The notes: generated from the sequence alone by a model not told the origin. DNA of 64,000 nt from Tribonema minus (GCA_017506865.1 JAFCMP010000539.1:248001-312000); one strand, 5' to 3'. Positions 10,401 through 21,560 are shown, counted from the stretch's first letter. Translations and numbers: made by a program.

Positions 10401-13400
10401 ACCCGGCAATCTTCAAGAACAGCTCCTGAGCGCCAAGGCATTTGAAATACCCAAGGCGAGCGCTCTGGCTGCATTGCACACACACCTCAACTCTTGCACT
10501 TCAAGTACGCACACAGACTTGAAATTGTCAGACACTACCTGCGTACGACAGCCCGGCGATCTTCAAAAGCAGCCCCTAAGCGCCAAAGAATTTTACATAC
10601 CCAAAGCGAGCGCTCTGGTTGCATCGCACACACACCTCAATTCTTGTACTTCAAGTACGAAGACAGATTTCAAGTCAGACACTACCTGCGTACGACAGCC
10701 CCGCGATCTTCGAGAACAGCTCCTGAGCGCTGAAGCATTCGAGATAACCGGACGGCGCGCAGCATTTGATGCACGCTCATACCTCTACTCTCGCACTTTA
10801 AGTACTAAGACAGACCTGCGTATGACAGCCTGGCGATCTTCAAGAACCACTGAAGCATTGAAGATAACCAACGCGAGCGCGGTGGTTGCATCGCACACAT
10901 CTCAACGCTTCAAAGTACTTCAATTTCTCAGACACTACCTGCGTACGACAGCCCGGCGATCTTCAAGAACAGCTCCTGAGCGCTGAAGCGCTCCGGCAGC
11001 AGCAGCAGCGCCGCCACCACAGCGCTCGCCAAATTCCCCTCCACCGCGCGCGCCACCCCCCCTCCCCCCCCCCCCGCTGCTGAGCACTGCGGCGGCCGCA
11101 GCGTCTGCACGGGCTTGTGCATGCGCCCCGCCGCGTAGAGCCAGCGCCACTGCGTGAGGTCAGTGACGAGGTCTCCGGTGGATATGACGCCGTACTTCAT
11201 GAGGCGCCCCGCGTGTGGGCCTATGGGTATGGGCACCATGGTGTTGTACAGCATCTGGGGGGCGGGGGGGGGAGGGGGGGGGGGGGTAGTGTTAGGGTGG
11301 GTTAGGGTCAGCGTGAGGTCTCCGATGGAGATTACGCCGTACTTCATGAGGCGCCCTGTATGAGGGCCTATGGGTATGGGCACCATGGTGGTGTACAGCA
11401 TCTACGGGTGGGGGGTGGGGTTATGGTCAAAGGTGAGAGTGATGCCATGCACATCCCAGCCCTGACCCAATCCTATCCCCAGCCCTGATCCTAAACCTAT
11501 TCCTAGCAGCAACCGCTTCTCATGCCTTTGCCACTTCCTCTTGTCCTGGCACCCACAAGGCACGGCACATGAACGAGCAACAAGGTGTTACTTCAACTTG
11601 AAGTGCCAACAGCGAAAGGAAGAGCGTGAGCGTGAGCGTCACTCACCTAAGCCCCGTAGTTCTCCTGTAGCCTGGCGGTGCCCGGCGCGCCCATGACACA
11701 GCATAGATGCAAGTTGTGTTACTTCAACTTGAAGTGGCAAGAAAATCACTCACCCGCGCTCCACAGTTTTCCTGCAGCTCGGCGGCGCCAGACATGCTCA
11801 TGGCGCGGTATAGGAAAAGCAGGTGTTACTTCAAGTTGAAGTGGAAGGAGCGTCACTCACCCGCGCCCCGTAGTTCTCCTGCAGCCTGGCGGTGCCCGGC
11901 GCCCCCATGGCTCGACAGATTGACGAGTAGTGGTGAGGGTTGCTGTCTAGATTGGCAGCGTGCCACGCGCGCGCGTCATCGACGCACACCACCAGATCCA
12001 GCATAGGCATGGCCGACGGCCGCGCCGTTTGTTCGTAGCCCTGCACGACAGCGGCAGCAGCGGGGCGCGGTGCATTGCAGTGTTGGTATTGAATGTAGCG
12101 AGGCATTGCAGTACATACTGACATTGAATGTAGCGCTGCACGGCGGCAGCGGCAGGGGAGCGAGGCGCGTTGCGGTGTTGGTGGTGAGTGTAGCGCTGCC
12201 TGGCAGTGTTGCAGTGTTGGCGTTGAGTGTAGCGCAGCATCGTGGTGCGGTGCGGTGTTGGCAGTGAATGCAGCGCTGCATGGCAGTAGTGGCAGCGGAG
12301 CGCGGAGCGTTGCAGTGCTGGCGTTGAATGTAGCGCTGCATGGCAGCATCAGCAGCAGAGCGCGATGCGTGGCATTGTTGGTATTGAATGTAGCGCTGCA
12401 TGGCAGCATCGCGGTGCAGTGCGCTGCATGCACGTCAGTGCGCATGGTCATGTCAGGACCATCGCCCGTTTGTGCATACAGTATACTTCGAAGTATAGTT
12501 TCAAGCTGCACGCCTTTGCGACCAAACTCCTGAAGTCATTTACCATGGTTGCCTTAATAGATCAGCTTCAAGCCAGATCCAGGTGGCGGGCAGACAGGGC
12601 GGATGCGCGCGCCATAGCACACACCCTAGCGTGGTCGCTTGCAACGCGTTTTTCTTATTTGTGGTCTCTTGCCGCACATGAGGATTCAATAAAGCCTGCC
12701 GCAGGCCCCGCTTCCCGGGGATCAGCCTGTAACAGTCTGTAACTGCCAGCAGCGGGCATGATAAAGGCAAACCTAACTGCCTGTGCTTGCAGGCCTGCCA
12801 TAGAAGGCGGCAATAAATGACTGGCTATCGGCAACCATGTCTCAATAGCAACTGTCACTAACGAGTTGCTTGCTGGGCGCCCAGAGTGCAACAGGTGACG
12901 CACCAAGTGTGTCGTCGGCTGCATGCGTTGAAAAGGTTTGCCAGAGGCGTTGTGATAACAGATGAAGCCAACTGCGCGTACTGTTTAGCTGCTTTTGAGG
13001 TTTGCGCTGTAGTCTAATGATAAGCACCATCATACTGTTGTGCCACAAACTGTGAGGTTGGCAGCGCCGCGTGCACCGGCAGTTACACCGTAACCGACGC
13101 CGACCTCAAGGCCGGGTTGAAGTTGAACGTTTCAGTCACACGCCAGAGGTCCATGCGCCAACCGCGGCACAGCAAGTAACTGTTCCCTGTGCAAACACGA
13201 GGCGCGCATTGCGCGACTTCGACAACAACGGCATGAGCACATGGGCACTTCGCTCGAAGCGGTCTACTGGCTTGAAGGTTGTCGGCCCTCGAAGTTTGAT
13301 TGAAGATGGCTGGCTCATTGGTAATCGAGCCGGACCAAGGAGCATCGAATGTGGCATGGCTGTCATGATTGACGTCTGAGGGTTTTGACAAAGAAACCTG

Positions 13401-13897
13401 TGCCTCCAATGCACGCCACTGCAGTGATAAAGAAAGCGATCACGCTGAACACTGAAGTGCTGTTCCATACTGGCTACTTAGATTGCGGCTCGCCGACGCA
13501 GTAGCTCCCATGCACGCTCTCCAGCAAAATCATATGTGCCTTCAATTTCTCTCTGCGTGTTCCATTCTTCGCCAGCAGTTTGCTACTGTTGACCCAATGC
13601 ATGGCGACACTTACGAGAAGTGCAACTCCAACAGCCAGCTGTCGTGCCAGCAGCAAGCTTTTTTTCATTGCATTTTCTTGATTCATTGCAGTGCGCCGTG
13701 TGTTCACGTACCTCTTGTTTCAAAGCGCCAGATCCATATGCGAACGCGTACTCCACTGGCGGCAGAGTCGCCAGTATGTCCTGCATGTCTGTGGTGCTCA
13801 GCACGGAGGAAGCCTGTGCGCAAAACAGCCGCGGCGACACTGGCGCTCTCACCGCCCAGCATCCGCACCTCCGCGCTGCCGCCGCCGAGGCCAGCAT
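7490..13897 (-). CDS. TAM41: Mitochondrial CDP-diacylglycerol synthase / translocator maintenance protein TAM41 (MMP37), five exons
   Basis: TAM41 makes CDP-diacylglycerol from phosphatidic acid and CTP on the matrix side of the inner mitochondrial membrane, the first step towards cardiolipin. Exons in gene order are 13712-13897, 11861-12040, 10939-11254, about 8741-8840 and 7490-7786, giving ~359 residues, as expected for the family. Exon 1 begins with an Ala/Arg-rich presequence (MLASAAAARRCGCW) and ends with the nucleotidyltransferase YGSG (residues 54-57). Exon 2 carries MPMLDLVVCVDD with the acidic residues and then NPHHYS. Exon 3 has LMKYGVIS, LYAAGRMHKPV and ALLLLPERFS. The 3/4 junction rebuilds LSYAGDIRM, followed by NPHKVSNIVSG. 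Exon 5 ends with IVGASSRWQGLKGVVSAG and KSFLYALAK. The first three junctions are phase 0, 0 and 1. The donor of exon 4 is uncertain: GC-AG in phase 0, or a GT four bases on in phase 1 paired with a nearby acceptor. Introns contain many copies of exon ends. Confidence 0.9.
8229..8246. repeat. Interstitial telomere-type repeat
   Basis: Three CTAACC units in TAM41 intron 4. Confidence 0.85.
8349..8740 (-). repeat. Tandem echoes of the TAM41 exon 4 donor region in intron 4
   Basis: The 3' part of exon 4 and its donor region (minus strand CGCTGCAGGCAAGT and what follows) recur at about 8580-8680 and 8400-8470, each with 100-150 bases of shared intron. All copies keep the sequence GCAAGT at the exon end. 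Together they form a three-unit array with the real exon at its right-hand edge. Confidence 0.8.
10240..10938 (-). repeat. Array of six or more echoes of the TAM41 exon 3 donor region in intron 3
   Basis: The exon 3 end (encoding ELFLKIAGLSYA, donor GTAGTG) is repeated at roughly 10815, 10680, 10530, 10390 and 10260 with a period near 140 bases. On the plus strand each shows CTGCGTACGACAGCC, then GATCTTCAAGAACAGC. Divergence tends to increase with distance from the real exon. Confidence 0.85.
11305..11403 (-). repeat. Acceptor-side echo of TAM41 exon 3
   Basis: A near-perfect second copy of the first ~90 bases of exon 3 (encoding MVPIPIGPH and LMKYGVIS) lies about 150 bases upstream in the gene. 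It retains an AG before its ATG, so it could act as an alternative acceptor, but reading through from it inserts a TLTLTHPNTT-type segment from G/C-rich intron sequence. The copy next to the full exon (ending 11254) is preferred. Confidence 0.8.
11580..11850 (-). repeat. Donor-side echoes of TAM41 exon 2, each with a palindromic spacer
   Basis: The end of exon 2 (LQENYGAR, then GTGAGTG) recurs at about 11745-11815 and 11640-11700. Between the units sits GTTACTTCAACTTGAAGTG or a close variant (about 11586, 11716 and 11825), a near-palindrome. Period is about 110 bases. Confidence 0.85.
12060..12430. repeat. Minisatellite of roughly 50-base units in TAM41 intron 1
   Basis: Variants of TTGGCGTTGAATGTAGCGC followed by TGCATGGCAGCA and a GCGGAGCGCG stretch recur about seven or eight times. 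Unit length and sequence drift along the array. Open frames inside it are repeat products. Confidence 0.85.
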
Positions 13898-14199
13898 CCC
13901 TCACACTGCAGGCTGTATTGCAATTGTGTTATGCAGGATCTGTTGCTTGCACCGTCGCCTGACGGTTGCTGAGGCGCAATTACATGCAGGCAGCCCGCTA
14001 CACAGGTGGTACTGTACTCCTTAAAACATTCATCTTCAACTCTGATCTTCAACCTCTTGAACTTCAAATCATCCAGTGCTTCGTGTGTGCTTTGCCCAGC
14101 CGATCAGCAACAAACCCTGCACTTTGGCTTCCATATTGACGACGGATCCCATTTCGCCACAACCATCAGAGTCGATCTGGAAGCAACCTGCAGAATCAA
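13898..14199. promoter_or_regulatory. Shared intergenic region of divergent TAM41 and LCMT1
   Basis: Only about 300 bases separate the TAM41 start (minus strand, 13897) from the LCMT1 start (plus strand, 14200). Both 5' untranslated regions and both core promoters must lie here or overlap the first exons. A bidirectional promoter is likely. No TATA box is obvious. Confidence 0.6.
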
Positions 14200-17100
14200 A
14201 TGCGATCTTCGGCGGACGTCAACGATGCAGCGGTGAAGGGCACGGCGGACGACGCCATTACGGGCAAGCTGAGCGCTGTCACTCTCGGATACTTCGATGA
14301 CCCCTTCCTGGTGCACTTCAGCAAGCCAGCGCCCGGCCAGCCAAGCCGCAGGCCTCCCATAATCAACAGGGGCAACTTTGCCAGGATGGCTTGTGTTGAC
14401 AAGGTGGTCAGGGCGTTCTGCGGCTGCGAGGCACTCAGTGGGGACAAGCAGGTGAGCTTGGGGTGTGTATGACACACCGAACTTTGCAATTAACATAATT
14501 TGACCTGATTATCAACTTCACTGCGCTGGAACCATTTTCGAAGTCGGCCATTCTGAGAAGTGTGATGTTACCACTGGTGTAATCAGCAGTTGCAGTATTT
14601 CGAGTGGTGCGGTGTATGTATGCTCTGTGCTCATGCGCGCTACGGAGTCAAACCTCATGATGGCGCACTCATTTCCGCTTCTTGCAACACATCATGAAAG
14701 TGTCCCCAAGCGCACTCAAGAAACTGCAGCGTCACGCTCACACGTTGTGGAGCACCATCGTTGCTGGTGTGTGCAGTCCGCATCATGCGCATCCACCGCT
14801 GTTGCTTCAAACTTTCACCTACTGGCATGATGTCCATCTCAGGGTTTGCGCCCTGGCGCACTCGAGACACAGCTGCTGCCCCCCTCACACTTGCCCCCCC
14901 CCCTTGCGCCATCATCACCCTCCACGACCATTCCACCTCTCGAAACGACGCCGCAGGTGGTGTCCCTCGGCGCAGGCAACGACACCACGTTCTTCCGCCT
15001 AGCGCGCGACAGCGCCGCGCCCCGAGGCGGCTACTTCGAGATCGACTTCCCATCCACCATGGAGCGGAAGCTGGCGACGCTCCTGCGATCGCCGCCGCTG
15101 CGCCAGCTGGCACCACTCACTCAGACTCAGACTCTCAGTCAATCCGAGTTGCCCCCCACCGGCGCCCCCCCGCGCAAACCTCAACATGTGACGCTCTCCG
15201 ACGGCGCGTATCGCCTCATAAGCGGGGACCTGCGAGACGCCAACGGGGTGGTGAGGGCGCTGCTCGCGGCCGGTCTCGATCCGCAGGCGCCGACGCTTCT
15301 GGTGGCAGAGTGCGTGCTGGTGTACATGGAGCCGGCGGAGTCCGCGGCGCTGCTGGCGGAACTCTCCGGGAACTTTCCGTGCAGGTGTGTATTTTTGGGG
15401 GGCTTTCGGACGTGTTGAGGAGTTTGGACCTGATACGTGCAGCTTCTTCAATTTTGTGATGTGACCCTAGTAGGGTAGGTTCACGTTTCAAAAGCAGATG
15501 AGTGCGCGGCGCTGCTGGCGGAACTCTCCGGGAACTTTCCGTGCAGGTGTGTGTTCTGGGGAGATTGGACCGCAGCGCTTGACGTACTTGCACCTTGTTT
15601 TTTTTGTGGGCTTCACAGAGTAACAAGTATCGCGAAGTATTTGCTTTGTGATATGACCATAGAAGGCCAGATGTGCGTTTCAAGAGAAGATGTGGCATTG
15701 TCGGCTCTTGAATGAGCTGCCGGCACCACTCTCATTCCAGTGTCGTGCAAATGTCGCTTTGTCAGGATGCGCTGCATCCTTCTCACACGCGAATCACCCC
15801 CGACGCCAAGTTGAGCAGTGATGCATGATTTGGGTCAGAGTAGGTTTTAGTGTACATGAGGTTCAGGGCAAGATTTACGGTAAGGGTTAGGGTCAGGGTG
15901 CTCTGATGACTCATTGGCGACGCAAGGCTCGCCCGGCGCCGACAATCTGCTGATTACGCAAAGTGCATCTCGCGTACGAGATGCTCACCCTGATGACAAG
16001 CTTGGCGCATTGGGTGCTCCAACGCAACCTGCACTGGTACAGCTCGTCAACCCTAACCTTAACCACACTTGACTGATGTAGACCCAGGTCGCGCAGCATC
16101 CTCGTCTTGCGTTGATGTCGCTAGGCTTGACGGGCCTAACCGTAAGCACTGGCGAGTCACCGGTCAACCAGCGTCCTCCTTGCATGCGAGATGGTCAGTC
16201 CCGGCGACAGTTTCGGAGCGGCGATGCGCGACAACATCTGAACTAGAACTGTACTTCAATACATGCTTCAAAGTGGATACAAGAACTAGTATCACTAGGA
16301 GACAGGCGCTACATACTAGCATTGATCTTCTTCTTTTTGACTTCTGGCCCTGCGCACCATGCAGCATTCTCCTCGCATATGAGATGGTCAACCCCGGCGA
16401 CAAATTCGGAGCGGTGATGCGCGACAACATCCGATGTTGGATTGCCGCATATAGACAGGCCTTGCTAGCATTCATCTTTTGACTGTAGGATGTTGCTCTG
16501 ATGGCCGTGCAGCATCCTCCTGGCGTACGAGATGGTCAACCCCGGCGACAAATTCGGAGCGGTGATGCGCAACAACATCCGCGCGCGCGGCTGCCGCCTC
16601 CCCGGCTTCGACCCCTTCCCCTCCCTCGGCGCGCACGTGGCACGGCTCAACGCGGCAGGATACAGCAGCGCTCAGGCGTTGGACATGCTGACGGCGTACG
16701 AGAGGGTGTTGGACGCGGCGCAGGTGGCGCGCGCGGCGCGCATAGAGCCGCTGGATGAAGTGGAGGAGTGGACGCTGATCATGGTGAGCGCTGCCACGTG
16801 GCATGTAACAGACAGTTACAAACAGTCACATGATGAACATTATTACGTATGTGTGGCGCGAATAGAGCCGCTGGATGAATTGGAGGAATGGACGCTGAGC
16901 GTTGCCACATGGCACGTCCAACAGACAGTTCCAAACAGTTACACTAATGAGGTGGCACGTGTCGAACATACAGTTACATAGCAGTTTCGCTGAGGTGGCG
17001 CGCGCAACGCGTATAGAGCCGCTGGACGAACTGGAGGAGTGGACGCTGATCATGGCAAGTAGATGCACTTAGAGTGCAGATGCATGGCACGCCTAGCCTT

Positions 17101-18675
17101 ACTCCTAACCCTAGTCACGGGCAGATGCGGATATTCCTGGGTCGCGTCAGCAGAGTTTGGTGTATGCGATTGCTGTCCTCGCACACACACAAAATGCGCG
17201 TTACGGCGCGCATTGAGCCGCTGGATGAATTGGAGGAGTGGACGCTGATCATGTTGAGCGCTGACGCGTGGCGCACTGGAGGATCAGTTGCAGAACAGGT
17301 ACAAAACACGGGTACAAGTTGAAACGTTCCGTGCCTGAGCGCTGCTCACGCACATACACACAATGCGATCACGCGCGCGGCGCGTATAGAGCCGCTGGAC
17401 CAACTGAAGGAGTGGACGCTGATCATGGTGAGCGGTGCCGCGTGGCGCGCGTCCAACAGACAGTTACAAACAGTTACACCAATCAGGTGTTACGCATGTG
17501 TCGCGCGCATCGAGCTGCTGGACCAACTGAAGGGTGCAGGCTGATCATGGTGAGCGCTGACGCGTGGCGCGTAGACAGTCAGTTACGAACAGTTACACAG
17601 TAAGCATTACGTATGTGTGGCGCGCATTGAGCCGCTTGATGAAGAGGACAAGTGGACGCTGATCATAGTGAGCGCTGACGCGTGTGCTGCAACTGCAAGG
17701 CATGAGTGTCACTGGCGCGTGTGAGTGGGCGAGGGGCGCCGAAACAGGCAGTTACGAATAGATGCGGGAGGATTGCTGATCATGGTTAGTATGTATGGAG
17801 CGCTGCCTGCGGCTCAGCTAGTGAAAACGGTGAGGGGTAGGTCTAGGATGAGGGTGAGGGGTTGAGCTTAAGCTTGCTGTGCAAGGTGTCAAACATACTG
17901 ACGGACAGGTCGGGAAGTCCCTGTAGCGTGTGTCACCAGGCTCTCCAGCGCCTGTCATCGCCCTTGAGAGGCAGGCGCCTGATCTGGTAATAAAATCAGG
18001 ACCTGCACACGCACGAACGCGCCTAACCCTAACCCTAACGCTGCTGTATGCGCTGGAAGGTCGAACGCTGGTCATGGTGAGCGCTGATGCGTAGCGCGCT
18101 GGATGAACAGTTACATGGCGGTTACAAAACAGTGGCGAGCAAGGGCAAGAAGTTCCATGTGCCGGAGGGCTGTTCTTCTCGCACATGCACACTAATGCGG
18201 TCGCGCATTGCACATGCGGCGCGCAGAGGCGCTGGATGAGCTCGAGGACCGGACGCTCATCGTGGTGAATGTGGGCGCGTGTTTTGATGTGATGTGATTG
18301 ATGCCAACCAACAATCACATGAGTTGCCGGTCGGTATCTCTCGCACGTGTCAGCTCGCCAGAAAGGCCAGTATACCCTGTATTAATTGACTGTCTAGCTT
18401 GAGGTACCAGTCGATCTCCTGCTTGGCAATCAACGCGCACAGACCAGGGCGCTACGAGTCATTCCTGACCCTGCACCGTCAGCAGTTGCTCAACTGAACG
18501 CCACACTATACCTATATCAACGCGAGCGCACTGACTGACGGCCAATACGTACCTACCCCCATGTGCGTCCGCTTTTCTACAGAGCCACTACTGCCTGGCG
18601 CTGGCGGCGCGCGGCGAGCAGGCGGAGCAGTTCCTGCAGAGCTTGAAGCTGCCGGCGCCGCTCGTGAGAACTTGA
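14200..18675 (+). CDS. LCMT1: Leucine carboxyl methyltransferase 1 (PP2A C-subunit methyltransferase), four exons
   Basis: LCMT1 methylates the C-terminal leucine carboxylate of the PP2A catalytic subunit with S-adenosylmethionine, controlling holoenzyme assembly. Exons are 14200-14451, 14957-15384, 16513-16783 and 18583-18675, with phase 0, 2 and 0 junctions and total 1044 nt, giving 347 residues (human protein 334). Exon 1 encodes AVTLGYFDDPFLVHF and PPIINRGNFAR, the family N-terminus. Exon 2 opens with VVSLGAGNDTTFFRL, the SAM-binding glycine loop, then YFEIDFPS, and ends with LLVAECVLVYM. The 2/3 junction codes CSILLAYEMVNPGDKFG. Exon 3 continues with RNNIRARGC and ends EEWTLIM, and exon 4 starts SHYCLALAA. 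The start ATG lies just before the conserved region; an upstream exon is not excluded. Introns 2 and 3 are packed with copies of the neighbouring exon ends. Confidence 0.93.
15495..15570 (+). repeat. Donor-side echo of LCMT1 exon 2
   Basis: The last ~45 bases of exon 2 and its donor (ACTTTCCGTGCAG|GTGTGT) recur about 155 bases downstream with almost no change, followed by matching TTTTGGGG-like intron sequence. The copy keeps a usable GT. Confidence 0.88.
15960..16512 (+). repeat. Acceptor-side echoes of LCMT1 exon 3 in intron 2
   Basis: The start of exon 3 (ATCCTCCTGGCGTACGAGAT, then GTCAACCCCGGCGAC) has earlier copies at about 16365-16440 and 16180-16245, and a weaker one near 15965-16000 (CTCGCGTACGAGATG). 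The copies extend to GGAGCGGTGATGCGC. The last unit, from 16513, is the real exon, since only it continues into conserved LCMT1 sequence. Confidence 0.85.
16784..18275 (+). repeat. Array of about nine echoes of the LCMT1 exon 3 donor region filling intron 3
   Basis: Copies of the exon 3 end (ARIEPLDEVEEWTLIM|GTGAGCGC) occur near 16857, 17008, 17210, 17380, 17508 and 17623. More decayed ones lie near 17775, 18048 and 18220. Spacing is 110-190 bases. Each is followed by the same intron motif, with CAGACAGTTACAAACAGTTACA clearly visible in several. Some keep GATCATGGTGAGCG (17380 and 17508 units); others lost it. The array makes up most of an intron of 1.8 kb. Confidence 0.92.
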
Positions 18676-19370
18676 AGTTTTCACCCTGAAAAGTTCAAGT
18701 TCCGTCGGCGGAGGCCGCGCCGTCTACGGGCTAGCCCGGTGGCGCGCGCAGTCCCCCGAAGGACCAAAGAAGCGCAGCGGCAGAAGCGACTGCGTGTGCG
18801 CGCCACCCGCACGTGACTGCTGCTGCCCGACCCCCCCCCCCCGTCCCGAGGCCTCCAACGCGCGGCACCGAAATCAGCAATTGCTTAAGCGTGCCAGCGT
18901 TCATCGCGAAGCGCAAGCGGCACGGCTCAGCTGTATTTGAGGCAGCACTGCAGCAGCGCTCAGCGCTAGGCGCACGCGAGCATTGGCGGCCGCGGTGCTG
19001 CGAGCGCGCAGCGCCGCAGCCCCATCGATGCTGATGGTGATGCTCAGCAGGATGTGGGCAGCGGCAGCGCTCGGATCTGCGCCGTGTGGTTGAGCGCTGA
19101 CGCCACGCCTGCCGAGCGGACCGTGCCGCGCAGCACCGGCGCAGGGGGGAGGGGGGCTGGCGCTGGCTGAACGTGCGCGATTGCGCAGTGCGCGGGGGGT
19201 TCGCATGGCGAGTATCTTCGTCCGGATTTTGATGCCGACAGGCACCATCATCAGCGGCATTCGCGGGGCCTCTACCTCAACTTTGAGGTTAGTCACCAAT
19301 GATTCACCACACAGCGCCAATGCGATCGCGGCCTGATTGCAGCGCCTCGGCAGCGCCTGGCCAGCGCATT
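18676..19370. other. GC-rich region downstream of LCMT1, no gene recognised
   Basis: Open frames exist on both strands (the longest on the minus strand, about 18901-19440), but their products are Ala/Arg-rich and resemble no family I know. High GC alone explains the length. It includes a C-run at about 18830-18843. Confidence 0.4.
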
Positions 19371-21560
19371 TCGCCAGTTGAGCGCAGAAACCGCTACGAT
19401 GCCGCTGCATTTGTGCGACTGCCAAGCAGTCGCGGCGCACTCGGTGAGATGCGTCAGATATGTGCTTAGGGGTAGGGTTCAGGTGAAGGTGAGCGGTCTT
19501 CGGAAGGGCGCATCGGGGCGCAAACGCACGCTGGACGGGATGTCAGTGGGGAGTGGCACAATGCAAGTGCTGCAGTCACTGTGCTCAGACATCAGAACTG
19601 CAGTGACGCCAGAGGTCAGACTGAGCCTGCTGAATGGAACCTCTGGAGTTGCATATTGACGCTCATGCAATTTCATACTTTCTACTTTGAACTGAATGTT
19701 TCGCATATGCATCGACGCATTGTGTCCGCATTATCATCATTGCGATTTTGACAGTGTCTCGATGCACCTGATGTAGACCTTTGTAACGGTGGTTGAACCT
19801 CATTGCATCAAATTTTGAATCAATGAGCAAAGCTCACCTACTGCGCGCTTGCAGCTCTCAGACTGACTGCACCTGCCCAGTTTGGGAGTCGTCTGCAGTG
19901 CGCACTGCTGCACCACTGGCACTGGCAGCAAAGCAACACTGGAATTTGCAGTGCTCTCACTTGCTCCGTGTTGGCAGAATGATTGAGACCGTGATGTCGA
20001 CGATCCTTCAAGCTTTTTGCGCCCTCGCGAGAACCCGGGTCATAAAGTGCAACAATCACTTCATATATCTGCAATTGAAAGTCGATGAGTACAGCAACTT
20101 GAATCACATATGATCACGACACGGTGTCATGGTTTTTCAGCAATACTGGTGGCCAGCGGGCCATGTTTTTACGCGATCCGACGTGTCGTGCAACGCCCCC
20201 ATTAGGGATGGTGCTACGACGGGTTCGAACGTGTGCTGCAGCAGATGTGGTCTGCTTTCTGTAAGTGATAACTACTACTACGTCGTCGGTGGAGAGCGCC
20301 AAGACTTATCAATACAAAACACCAACACGCACACTGTCAATTCCACTGCTGGGCGCAACATTGCGGTTCTCGCCAGTGTGGCACACCAAACTCACAGACT
20401 CATATGCAGACTCGGACCCACTGGTGACACGCCAACTTGAAGACTCACTCAGGCCTTGGTCCCAGACACCACACAATGCTCTACTAGTAGCTGTGGGAGC
20501 TGAAAAAAAACAAGTAACTACTGTTCTCAGCGGTGTTCTTGAAGCTTGTGACTCGAAGTGCTGGCACTACAGTGGTGAGCGATGCTCCACACCGTGACGC
20601 GGGAATACCGGACAGCTCAGCAGGCTGCAACATTTACTAGTTACTGTAGCTACCTACGTCTGAACTGCATTTGAATCTTTTGAGAGAAAAAAAAAAGGAC
20701 CTGAATTGAAAAAATGGGACCCAGCATCGAACCCCTTTGGCCAAATCTGGTTGAACTCTGCCAGCGTTCGTTGCGGCACTTCAACATGATGTTAGTGTCA
20801 TGAGGCGGAGGCAACAGTGTTGAAGTTCGTTAGAATTTCATGATGAGCACTGAGCACTAAGTCTTATAATTTAAAAACCTTAACATTTACTAGTAGGTGA
20901 ACTTCCCTTCTTACCTGAAGTGCACAAGTTGAGGTACCTCACGTGAGAGTTCAAGTCCATGCTCAACATGGGGTATCTCAAGATCCTAATGGTAGCTCTG
21001 TCGGGCCTACAGTCAAGTTGGTACTACTGAGTCAGTGGCGAGTTCTTGAAAGGCGTGGTGATGGCAACCATGGCACTCTGCGCGTTCGTGCCGCCGACGC
21101 CCTTGCCGCTGAACTTGAAGTAGTACTCGATGTTGACACTTAGCAGCTTTGCCGGTGACGATGGCGGCGGGCGTGTTGACAGTGAGGAGACCGCCTTTGC
21201 GACTCCGTTAGCAACTGATGCTACATCTGAGTCGGCACGGTACTCGAGGATCCTCAGGCTGTGGCGGGCAGTAAGCTGCTTGAAGCGGAATACGCGCTTG
21301 TGGCAAATGTCGGCGACTGGGTGGTGGATCACCATTTGAAGTAGAGGGTTATCATAGACTCTGAGGGGTCACTCGCTGGCGATACTACATGAACTTCTTG
21401 AAGGCATGCCTTCTCTGCCAATAATTATTATTGTAGTGAAATGCAAGAATACAATTAATACAGATACCATGGCTGCAGCGGGGCCCCGGGGGGGTGGGTG
21501 TTAATTTGTGCTGAAGGTATCGCAAAAGCTGCATTACCTGTATGACAGCAAATTCTCACA
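19370..21560 (-). pseudogene. Decayed duplicate of the 3' end of the large repeat gene (source about 27.24-29.60 kb)
   Basis: Segments here match the 3' end and flank of the large minus-strand gene in the same order and orientation. About 19490-19560 matches 27380-27445 (GCGCATCGGGGCGCAAACGCA), 20310-20400 matches 28235-28320 (CACTGCTGGGCGCAAC), and 21025-21240 matches the penultimate exon 29169-29375. The exon copy still encodes YYFKFSGKGVGGT and VAITTPFKNSPL but is frame-shifted in the middle. The terminal exon (28470-28718) has no recognisable counterpart between the matching flanks, so the copy lacks the real C-terminus. It is best read as a non-functional tandem segmental duplicate. Confidence 0.8.

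Noticed and set aside
10342..10986. Plus-strand repeat-containing frame of 214 codons
   Set aside because: It is the complement of the exon 3 echo array of TAM41; the internal repeats come from DNA duplication, not from a repeat protein.
11831..12511. 226-codon minus-strand frame as one exon
   Set aside because: Only 11861-12040 matches TAM41. The rest is the minisatellite (His/Cys/Ala-rich repeats), excluded by the CAG acceptor at 12041.
14655..15698. Minus-strand frames over LCMT1 exon 2
   Set aside because: Antisense shadows of the conserved methyltransferase exon.
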